From Sphingobium sp. HWE2-09 (GTDB lineage: Bacteria; Pseudomonadota; Alphaproteobacteria; Sphingomonadales; Sphingomonadaceae), in the NCBI RefSeq assembly GCF_035989265.1, contig NZ_JAYKZX010000001.1, forward strand, positions 1,009,001-1,073,000: a stretch of 64,000 bases of DNA. Direction: 5' to 3'. The notes under the pieces were generated by a model that worked only from the letters and a program-made list of their open reading frames with translations, did no database searches and was not told the DNA's origin. A program made the translations under genes and the position numbers. Each line of letters begins with the position of its first letter. Within the stretch, counting starts at the first letter, position 1. Below, piece after piece: positions 44,224-51,787 of the stretch.

Positions 44224-45479
44224 GTATTGATATTAGGCAATTTGATATTGGACATGGTTGGACCGAAAATGCGATTCAACTGTCTCCTTCGCTGTCGCAT
44301 CGTCGCTCTTTTTCCGAGGCTGATTTGTTCGAAACATTGACCCTTTCCGCGCTTCCGCCGGAAGATGAAGCGCTTCGTCCCGCCCTGCGCGCGCTGATCG
44401 CTGAAGCGATTGCGGACATGCCCATCCATCGGCGCGCCCGATCCTGGCAGGGGTTCGACGCTGCCTTCAGTCGGAAGCTGGGTCAGGCCGGTTATCTCGG
44501 CCTGTCGCTGCCGACCGAATATGGCGGTGTCGGTCGCGGCCCCTTCACGCGCTTCGTCGTCGTGGAAGAACTCCTGTCCGCGGGCGCCCCGGTCGCAGGC
44601 CACTGGATCGCCGATCGCCAGAGCGGTCCGCTGATCCGGCACTACGGCACGGAAGCGCAACGGCAATTCTACCTCCCCCGCATATCGAAGGGGGAGGCGC
44701 TGTTCTGCATCGGCATGAGCGAGCCAGGTTCCGGCTCCGATCTCGCCAGCGTCCGCAGCCGCGCCGACCGGCAGGATGACGGCGGCTGGCTGCTCAACGG
44801 CCAGAAAATCTGGACCACCAACGCGATGCACAGCGATTATATGATCGCGCTGGTCCGCACCTCGGGCACCAGCGGCGACCGGCAATCGGGTCTGTCGCAG
44901 ATGATCGTCGATCTCAAACTGCCCGGCATCACCATCCGCCCGATCATCGACCTGACCGGCGACGCCCATTTCGCTGAAGTCTTTTTCGACAATGTCCGTC
45001 TCGCCCCCGACGCTTTGATCGGGGAAGAAGGGCAGGGATGGAGCCAAGTCACCGCCGAACTCGCCTTCGAACGCAGCGGACCCGAACGCATCTATTCATC
45101 GGTCGTCCTGATCGACGCCTGGGCCAGGCATCTCGACACGGTCGGTCGCAAGGACAGCGCCACCTTGCGCCTGCTAGGTTCCTTGACCGCCCAATTGGCG
45201 GTGCTGCGCGAAATGTCGCTGGCCGTCACCGCGCGGCTGGTGGCGGGCGAAAGCCCGGTCGTGGAAGCGTCGCTCATGAAGGACCTGGGAACCGGCTTCG
45301 AACAGGCGGTGCCGCAATGTATCGGTGACGATCTGGCGGCCCATCCGGATGAGGCGGTCGATGCCGAACTCTATCGGACCCTGCTCTACGTCACCCATAT
45401 CGCGCCCAGCTTCTCGCTGCGGGGCGGCACGCGCGAAATCCTGCGCGGCATCATCGCCCGTGGCCTTGGGCTTCGTTAA
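44220..45479 (+). CDS. Acyl-CoA dehydrogenase
   Basis: An acyl-CoA dehydrogenase of up to 419 residues. FAD/substrate segments CIGMSEPGSGSDLASV and GQKIWTTNAMHSDYM, the FERSGPERIYSSV helix and the C-terminal GGTREILRGIIARGLGLR are all present. The start is uncertain: the frame is open from TTG 44220, which overlaps the LysR stop, while family alignment suggests a start 80-120 bases further on. It forms a pair with the smaller dehydrogenase at 45501-46424, as in heteromeric steroid side-chain dehydrogenases. Confidence 0.87.
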   Translation: MSIDIRQFDIGHGWTENAIQLSPSLSHRRSFSEADLFETLTLSALPPEDEALRPALRALIAEAIADMPIHRRARSWQGFDAAFSRKLGQAGYLGLSLPTEYGGVGRGPFTRFVVVEELLSAGAPVAGHWIADRQSGPLIRHYGTEAQRQFYLPRISKGEALFCIGMSEPGSGSDLASVRSRADRQDDGGWLLNGQKIWTTNAMHSDYMIALVRTSGTSGDRQSGLSQMIVDLKLPGITIRPIIDLTGDAHFAEVFFDNVRLAPDALIGEEGQGWSQVTAELAFERSGPERIYSSVVLIDAWARHLDTVGRKDSATLRLLGSLTAQLAVLREMSLAVTARLVAGESPVVEASLMKDLGTGFEQAVPQCIGDDLAAHPDEAVDAELYRTLLYVTHIAPSFSLRGGTREILRGIIARGLGLR

Positions 45480-45500
45480 GCGGCAAGAAGGAAGACCATC

Positions 45501-46424
45501 ATGGACATGGCTGAACTGATCGATCCCTTCACCCGCCTGATCGAGGATGTCTGCACCCCCGCCGCCATCCGCGGGGTGGAGGAGGGCGGCGATAGCGCCC
45601 CCATGTGGCAGGCCTTTTCCGAATTGGGCTTTCTCGACGCACTCGTGGCGGAAGATGCCGGTGGCGCGGGCTTGTCACTGGCCGACGCCGCGCCGCTTAT
45701 CGCGCTGCTGGGTCATTATGCGGTGCCGCTACCGGTGGGCGATACGATGATCGCGCGCGCGCTGCTTGCCGCTGCCGGGATCGAAGCGCCTGACGGGCCG
45801 ATCGCCATCGTCACCGGCAAGGGGGCAGCGCCCTTCGCCGGGGTCGCCAGCCACATCCTGTCCGGCACGCCCGACGCGCCGGTGCTGACCCCCGCCGATG
45901 CCCAGCCAACCGGCGTGCGCCACGACACCGACGCCTTTATCCCTGACATCGACGGCACCGCCTTGCGGCCGATCGCCGCCATGGTGCGCGCCCTGCTGAT
46001 CTCCGGCGCAGCAGGCCGCGTCATGGACATGACCATCGCCTACGCCAATGAACGCAGCCAGTTCGGCAAGCCCATCGGCAAGCAGCAGGCGGTGCAGCAA
46101 CAGCTGGCGGTCCTTGCCGAACAGGCCGTCGCCGCGCGTATCGCCGCCGCCATCGGCGCACGATCCGGCCTGTCGCCGCGCCTGGCCGATGTCGCCATCG
46201 CCAAACATGGCGCCAGCGTCGCCGCCGTTCAGATTGCGGCGATCGCCCATGCGGTTCATGGTGCGATCGGCATCAGTGAGGAATATGACCTGCAATTGCT
46301 CACTCGCCGCCTGCACGGTTGGCGTCTGGCCGATGGGTCGGAAAGCTATTGGGCGGGGGTGCTGGGCGACCTGCGCGCCGCCGCGCTGTCCATGCCGACC
46401 GCCGATTTCATCCGGGCCGCCTGA
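45501..46424 (+). CDS. Short acyl-CoA dehydrogenase-family subunit
   Basis: A 307-residue member of the acyl-CoA dehydrogenase family, clearly shorter than the 380-residue standard. The central beta domain is condensed (..PIAIVTGKGAAPFAGVASHIL..). The FGKPIGKQQAVQQQLA and AVHGAIGISEEYDLQLLTRRL segments of the C-terminal domain are kept. The small size and missing regions suggest the non-catalytic or beta partner of the preceding enzyme. It is 21 bases downstream of it. Confidence 0.85.
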   Translation: MDMAELIDPFTRLIEDVCTPAAIRGVEEGGDSAPMWQAFSELGFLDALVAEDAGGAGLSLADAAPLIALLGHYAVPLPVGDTMIARALLAAAGIEAPDGPIAIVTGKGAAPFAGVASHILSGTPDAPVLTPADAQPTGVRHDTDAFIPDIDGTALRPIAAMVRALLISGAAGRVMDMTIAYANERSQFGKPIGKQQAVQQQLAVLAEQAVAARIAAAIGARSGLSPRLADVAIAKHGASVAAVQIAAIAHAVHGAIGISEEYDLQLLTRRLHGWRLADGSESYWAGVLGDLRAAALSMPTADFIRAA

Positions 46425-46450
46425 CCCGACAGGACGAGAGGATTAATTTC

Positions 46451-47881
46451 ATGTCGACGCCCCGCCCGATATTCGATGGCCAGGAACGCAGCACCGGCTC
46501 GCTGGGTACGATGGATCTGATGAACCCGGCCACGGGCGACGTCATCGCCGTCATCCCCAAATGCGGGGAAGAGGAAGCGTTGGAAGCCGCCCGCCTGTCG
46601 GTGCAGGGCTTTGCGACCTGGTCCACCATGGCCGCCTTCGATCGCGCCAAGATCATGCGCCGGGCCGCCGACCTCATGCGCGCCGAGGCGGATGACGCCG
46701 CCGTCGAAATGACCCGCGAACAGGGCAAGCCGCTCGCGCAGGCCAAGGGCGAATGGCTGGGGTCGGCCGATCTGCTCGACTGGTATGCGGACGAGGGGCG
46801 TCGCGCCTATGGTCGGCTGATCCCCACCCGGGCGTCCGACATGCGCTGGGCGGTCCATCGCCGCCCGATCGGCCCGGTCGCGGCCTTCACGCCGTGGAAT
46901 TTCCCTGCCTGGACGCCGATGCAGAAGATCGCCCCGGCACTGAGCGCGGGTTGTTCGATGGTGTTGAAGTGCGCGGAAGAAACGCCCAGCACCACCTGGC
47001 GCATCGCTCGGGCGCTACTGGCTGCCGGGCTGCCGCCCAAGGTTCTTACTATCCTCTGGGGCGACGCCCCCGCCATTTCGGCGGCCCTGTGCGCCGCGCC
47101 GGAAATTCACAAAGTCACGCTCACCGGCTCCACCCGCGTCGGTCGCATCCTCGCCAGTGCGGCGGGCCATCATCTGAAGAAGGTGACGATGGAGTTGGGC
47201 GGCCACAATCCGGTCATCGTCGCGCGCGACGCCGACCTAGCCACCGTCGTCCCGCTGGCCAGCGAGTTCAAGTTCCGCAACGCGGGCCAGGTCTGTGTCT
47301 CGCCCACCCGCTTCATCGTCGAACAGCCGCTCTACGCCGATTTCGTCGCGGGCGTGACCGAAGCTGCAAAACAGCTGCGCGTGGGCAATGGCATGGATGC
47401 CGACACGCAAATGGGACCGCTTGCTACCGCCGGTCAATTGTCCAAGATCGAAGCGCTCAGCGCCGACGCGGTGCAGCATGGCGCCACGCTGGAAACCGGC
47501 GGATCGCGGATCGGCAACAGCGGCTATTTCTTCGAGCCCACCATCCTGTCTGGCATGACGCCGGACATGCTGGCGATGAACGAGGAGCCGTTCGGCCCGC
47601 TGATGCTGATCATGCCGGTGCCCGATATCGATGCTGCGCTCGCCGAAGCCAACCGCTTGCCCTACGGCCTCGCCTCCTACGCCTTCACCAACGATATGCG
47701 GACCGAACGAAAGATCGTGGCGGAAATGCATGCGGGGATGCTGGGCATCAACCATTTCGCCATGGCGATGCCCGAAACGCCCTTTGGCGGCGTAGGCGAC
47801 AGCGGCCTGGGGTCGGAAGGCGGAATCGAGGGGATGGACGCCTATCTCCGGCCGTTCCTGGTCAGCGCCAAGGTCGGATAA
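46451..47881 (+). CDS. NAD(P)-dependent aldehyde dehydrogenase
   Basis: A 476-residue aldehyde dehydrogenase of the succinate-semialdehyde/betaine-aldehyde type. The general base Glu lies near residue 248 (MELGGHNP) and the catalytic Cys near residue 282 (AGQVCVSPT). It oxidises an aldehyde to the carboxylic acid. With the alcohol dehydrogenase at 6037 and the CoA-transferase at 41198 it would form alcohol-aldehyde-acid-CoA steps for a terminal side-chain carbon. The ATG at 46451 is used because earlier in-frame sequence is a shadow of the dehydrogenase gene. Confidence 0.93.
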   Translation: MSTPRPIFDGQERSTGSLGTMDLMNPATGDVIAVIPKCGEEEALEAARLSVQGFATWSTMAAFDRAKIMRRAADLMRAEADDAAVEMTREQGKPLAQAKGEWLGSADLLDWYADEGRRAYGRLIPTRASDMRWAVHRRPIGPVAAFTPWNFPAWTPMQKIAPALSAGCSMVLKCAEETPSTTWRIARALLAAGLPPKVLTILWGDAPAISAALCAAPEIHKVTLTGSTRVGRILASAAGHHLKKVTMELGGHNPVIVARDADLATVVPLASEFKFRNAGQVCVSPTRFIVEQPLYADFVAGVTEAAKQLRVGNGMDADTQMGPLATAGQLSKIEALSADAVQHGATLETGGSRIGNSGYFFEPTILSGMTPDMLAMNEEPFGPLMLIMPVPDIDAALAEANRLPYGLASYAFTNDMRTERKIVAEMHAGMLGINHFAMAMPETPFGGVGDSGLGSEGGIEGMDAYLRPFLVSAKVG

Positions 47882-48096
47882 GGTCTCGCCACGCGCATTG
47901 ATCAGTTGCTATCAACGGTTCGCCGGGTCGGCCTGATCAGCATAAAACCACGCGAAGCTGCCCTCGTCAGCCGAGCGGACGGAGCACAGAACCGATTTTC
48001 CACCCGAAAGCATATGCAGCCTGCCGGATTTAATTGAACGTAACCGTATAATGAAATAAGATGCGGCCAACCGTAGATGAATCAGGAGAGGTTCTC

Positions 48097-49179
48097 ATGC
48101 TCGACCGTTCGCAACGCCGGACTTTGTCCGACATCCTCCAGCCCGTATCGGCGCCCCGTCAGCTGGATAATATCTTTACCGAGGATCAGCGCCGCCGCCT
48201 GCTCGATGTCGTCCACGATCAGGGCGAATGGAAACTGATCATCGCCCAGCATTTCGCCAATGCCGAAGAATTGATCGCCACCTTCGCAGGCGGGTTCCCC
48301 GAGGGGTTCGAGCCGACGCTCGACATGTTCCTGACGCCTACGTTCCGTGGCTTCTACGCCAATTATTCGACTGCGCTCTATCCGGAAGTGCATGACGTCT
48401 TCTACAATCAGACGTTCATCGACTATGCCAAATCCTACTGGAACGCGGACTATGCCAAGCCGCAGATGATGTTGTTCAACATCAATGGTCCCTGCGGCAA
48501 CAATGATCCGGGCCATCTGGATTCGCCCAGCTTCCGCGGTATCCGCTACGAAAATTCGCCGACCTGGCTCTGCTCGATCATGGGGCGTTCGGGCTTGTTT
48601 CAGGATTATCTGATCAAGATGGCGCAGGTCATCACCTGGTTTAGCAATGATCCCGCCAGCGGCTTTACCTATTGGCCCAAGGGGCCGTTGGAAAAGCCCG
48701 AACGGCTCGCCTCGCCCATCTATAACCGTGGGGTTCTCGTCCAGAATGAGATGATGGTGCATCGGGGCGAAGCCAATGGTCCGCTCGAACGCCAGCGGCC
48801 TGCCGGTCTAGGCTTCGACAGTGTCTTCACGGGCGAGGCGGGCGATCGCGATGGGTGGATCGTCAAGACCGGCGATCAGGTCATCGAACGCTATCACACC
48901 GACGACCTGCGTTTCCTCGTCCACTGGTCGGCCGAAGTGTTCGAGGATTATGCCGAGTTGAAGAAGAATATGGACGGTTCGGACAATCTGACGCAGGATC
49001 GGGTTTTCGACACGCTGATCAAGGATGTGCGCGCGCGTGGCATCGCCATCGAAACGCCGACCAATCCGCTCCATGATCCGATCTTCATCAAGACTTTGAA
49101 CGACGCCTATGATTATGGTGGACCGGCCGAATATCCGGTCGAGGCGCCGCGTGGCGGCGTCTATGCCGACGCCGCTTGA
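48097..49179 (+). CDS. Putative Fe(II)/2-oxoglutarate-dependent oxygenase
   Basis: A 360-residue protein of no family that I can name with certainty. It carries the pattern of a 2-oxoglutarate oxygenase: His140-x-Asp142 (DPGHLDSPSF), a distal His222 (MMVHRGEA) 80 residues later, and Arg232 ten residues after it in the position that binds the 2-oxoglutarate carboxylate in PhyH-like enzymes. No signal peptide is visible. The ATG at 48097 follows AGGAG by 8 bases; an in-frame ATG at 48061 has no ribosome site. It is a single gene with a strong terminator, between the aldehyde dehydrogenase and the glycosidase locus. A hydroxylation or ring-opening step on the aglycone is an inference. Confidence 0.72.
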   Translation: MLDRSQRRTLSDILQPVSAPRQLDNIFTEDQRRRLLDVVHDQGEWKLIIAQHFANAEELIATFAGGFPEGFEPTLDMFLTPTFRGFYANYSTALYPEVHDVFYNQTFIDYAKSYWNADYAKPQMMLFNINGPCGNNDPGHLDSPSFRGIRYENSPTWLCSIMGRSGLFQDYLIKMAQVITWFSNDPASGFTYWPKGPLEKPERLASPIYNRGVLVQNEMMVHRGEANGPLERQRPAGLGFDSVFTGEAGDRDGWIVKTGDQVIERYHTDDLRFLVHWSAEVFEDYAELKKNMDGSDNLTQDRVFDTLIKDVRARGIAIETPTNPLHDPIFIKTLNDAYDYGGPAEYPVEAPRGGVYADAA

Positions 49180-49186
49180 TAGCTGA

Positions 49187-49225
49187 ATTTTGGCGGCGGC
49201 GGCGTGGAAACGCTGCCGCCAAAAT
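49187..49225. terminator. Rho-independent terminator
   Basis: The stem ATTTTGGCGGC / GCCGCCAAAAT (11 bases) encloses a 17-base loop, seven bases after the oxygenase stop. A/T runs at both ends allow termination on either strand. Confidence 0.85.
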
Positions 49226-49471
49226 CGATATGGCCGGGCGGTCTCCCGCGTAAGCCACTAGGTTTGGCGTTATCCGCGCGCGTACGATGTGGCCACCCGC
49301 GAGCGCCCGCAGTTCAGTCCCATTGTCATACGCGTAACATTAATAGCGCACCTCCCAAAATTAAATCGAACGGTATCGATCCAATATTGACAGCGCTGCC
49401 ATAGCTTGGGTAGGCGCGGTGAAACGGTGTGGCCGAGATCCGCTTAACGGGCCGGACCGATGGGGAGGATT
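49226..49471 (+). promoter_or_regulatory. Promoter region of the glycosidase locus with a TACGCG site
   Basis: No gene is apparent in these 246 bases. The overlapping palindrome TACGCGTA is at 49329-49336, about 136 bases before the receptor start. The motif matches those in front of the steroid operons. I could not place -35 and -10 hexamers with confidence. This is the only candidate promoter seen for the whole receptor-glycosidase series. Confidence 0.5.
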
Positions 49472-51787
49472 ATGAAGTATAATTTCGCGCGAGGTGCGTC
49501 TCTTTCTTTGGCTGCCGTGATGGCCGCCATGGGCATCCCGATGACCGCCAACGCTCAGGCCGCCGCGCCGCAGGGCGACGCGCTTGGCAGCGCGGAAATC
49601 ATCGTCACCGCTTCAAAACGTGCAGAGCGCCTTCAGGACGTGACCCGCACGGTTGACGTGGTGCAGGGTGAAACGCTGCAAAAGCTGAACCTCAAGACGT
49701 TCAGCGATATCCAGCAGCTTTCGCCGGGCCTGAGCCTGAATGCCAAGGAGCCTTCGAACAATTCGGTGACGTTGCGCGGTGTCGGCTTCGACCCGCAGTC
49801 CGCATCGTCGCCGACCGTCGATATCTATTTCAACGAAACGCCGTTGGACACCAACAGCGCGTTCCGCGGCCTGTATGACGTCGGCCAGATCGAAGTGCTG
49901 CGCGGGCCGCAGGGCACGCTGCGCGGTCGCACATCGCCATCCGGCGCTATCACCATCGCGACGCGGAAAGCCGACCTTGAAAAGGTGGACGGCTATTTTC
50001 AGCAGACCCTGACCACGCAGGAAGGCATCAACTCGCAGGGCGCCGTCAGCGTGCCGGTGATCCAGGATGTGCTGGCCGTGCGCGTTGCTGGTCTGTTCGA
50101 CCGTAATATCGGTCTGGGCGGCAAGAATATCAGTAACGGCATCGACGATAGCGACAAGACCGAAAGCGCCCGCATCAGCGTCGCGTTCCGGCCCGTGACC
50201 AACTTCACGGTGGATCTGACCTACCAGTATCTGAACAACCGCACCGTTTCGACACCGCTGCTCTTCACTCTGCCCGGTAACGTCACCGATCCGGTGCTGG
50301 AGCCGTCCGACCGCATCAGCAAAGCGACGGGCGCGGGGCATTATGACTATCGCGGCCATGTCGGCACGCTGTCCGCCAATTGGGATCTGGGCGCGGCGTC
50401 GATCAACTATATCGGGGGATATCAGGACATCGTTCAGGGCCGGGCAACCGATCTGGCCTATGGCGGCAGCGTGCGGGGCTATTCGCAGCCCCAGGCCTAC
50501 GATACCGCATCGACGCAGCTTTCGCAGGAATTGCGCCTGACCTCTCAGGGCAAGCGTATGTGGAATTATCTGTTCGGCGTCTATTATGAGGATTCCGACA
50601 GCAAAACCACGCTGACCCAGCGGCAGGTTCTGCCTTTCGGCTTCGTTGCCGGCGCCACCCCGCCGCTCGACATCGCCGTGCTGAACGTAGGCGTCTCGAT
50701 ACCATCAAAGGTGAAGACGTACGCGGCCTTCACCGATCACCGCTTCCAGCTGACCGAAAAACTTCAGTTGCAGGCGGGTCTGCGGTATCAGGAAACCCAT
50801 GTAAAGCGGGACTTCATTCAGACGCTGAGCGGTCCTTTGCTCGGCCCGGTGCCGATCGTGTCGTCCAACATCAGTCCCGAAAATCGCGATGTGACCTATC
50901 GTCAGCTGACGGGCGGGGCGAGCATCAAATATGATTTCAGTCGCGCGCTGACCGCCTATGCCAGCTACGGTCGCTCCTATCGTCCGGGCGGCGTGAACGC
51001 CGTGGCGGCGAAGCTTGATGAGGATATACTCGTCTTCCAGCCGGAAACCTCGAACAATTATGAGATCGGTTTGAAAGGCTCGCTCGCGGACCGACGGGTA
51101 ACCTTCGCCCTGGCCGTCTATCAGCAGGATTTCAAAAATTATCTGGCTTATACCGGGTCTTTCCTGTCGGTTTCGACCGGCAAGGATGGCGTGGCCGACA
51201 ATAATGCCGCGCTTACTTTCAACGCTGACGCTCAGGTCCGCGGTATCGAAGGCAGCATTTCCGGCAAGGTCACAGACAGGTTCCAGCTAGGCTTGAGCGC
51301 CACTTATAACGACGCCAAATTCAAGAATGCGCTGGCCCCCTGTAACGATTATAATGGCGATGGCGTCCCGGACTCGGTCGGCACGCCCAACGTGCCGATC
51401 GGCCAGAACGTCGCGCAATGCCGCCTGTCGGGTCGCTTGAGCGATCAGGCCAAATGGGGGGTGAGCGTGAACGCTGAATATAGCATCCCGGTCAGCGGCG
51501 ATCGCGAGTTGTTCGTACGTGGGCTGGCCAGCTACGTGCCCAAGCGCAGCGACCCGTTCCAGAACGTCTCGTATGACGATCTGCTCAACAACAGCGTCTT
51601 CATTGGCTTCCGTGGTCCGAACAACGCCTATGAATTTTCTGTATTCGGCAAGAACCTCGCCAATGTCGCTACTTTGACGACGCGCGGCGCAGCGCAGGTC
51701 GATTATAGCACCTTCAATTCGGGCTATGCGGTGGGTACGCCGGTTCGTCCCCGCGAGTTCGGCATTATCGGGCGGGTGAACTTCTGA
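49472..51787 (+). CDS. TonB-dependent receptor of the glycosidase locus
   Basis: A 771-residue outer-membrane receptor with a signal peptide (cleavage probably after ANAQA), the plug motif LRGPQGTLRGRTSPSG and a C-terminal barrel ending in ..GIIGRVNF. The start at 49472 follows GGGGAGG by a few bases. It is the first gene of the GH3-GH106-esterase-GH78-esterase series, and its stop overlaps the GH3 start by one base. By position it imports the glycoside, or an oligosaccharide or aglycone released from it. No SusD-like partner is present, as is normal outside Bacteroidetes. Confidence 0.93.
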   Translation: MKYNFARGASLSLAAVMAAMGIPMTANAQAAAPQGDALGSAEIIVTASKRAERLQDVTRTVDVVQGETLQKLNLKTFSDIQQLSPGLSLNAKEPSNNSVTLRGVGFDPQSASSPTVDIYFNETPLDTNSAFRGLYDVGQIEVLRGPQGTLRGRTSPSGAITIATRKADLEKVDGYFQQTLTTQEGINSQGAVSVPVIQDVLAVRVAGLFDRNIGLGGKNISNGIDDSDKTESARISVAFRPVTNFTVDLTYQYLNNRTVSTPLLFTLPGNVTDPVLEPSDRISKATGAGHYDYRGHVGTLSANWDLGAASINYIGGYQDIVQGRATDLAYGGSVRGYSQPQAYDTASTQLSQELRLTSQGKRMWNYLFGVYYEDSDSKTTLTQRQVLPFGFVAGATPPLDIAVLNVGVSIPSKVKTYAAFTDHRFQLTEKLQLQAGLRYQETHVKRDFIQTLSGPLLGPVPIVSSNISPENRDVTYRQLTGGASIKYDFSRALTAYASYGRSYRPGGVNAVAAKLDEDILVFQPETSNNYEIGLKGSLADRRVTFALAVYQQDFKNYLAYTGSFLSVSTGKDGVADNNAALTFNADAQVRGIEGSISGKVTDRFQLGLSATYNDAKFKNALAPCNDYNGDGVPDSVGTPNVPIGQNVAQCRLSGRLSDQAKWGVSVNAEYSIPVSGDRELFVRGLASYVPKRSDPFQNVSYDDLLNNSVFIGFRGPNNAYEFSVFGKNLANVATLTTRGAAQVDYSTFNSGYAVGTPVRPREFGIIGRVNF

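Noticed and set aside
48047..48052. TATAAT as the -10 of the oxygenase gene, with TTGAAC as -35
   Set aside because: The two hexamers are only 7 bases apart, too close for a sigma-70 promoter. The TATAAT may still be a -10 with a weak -35.
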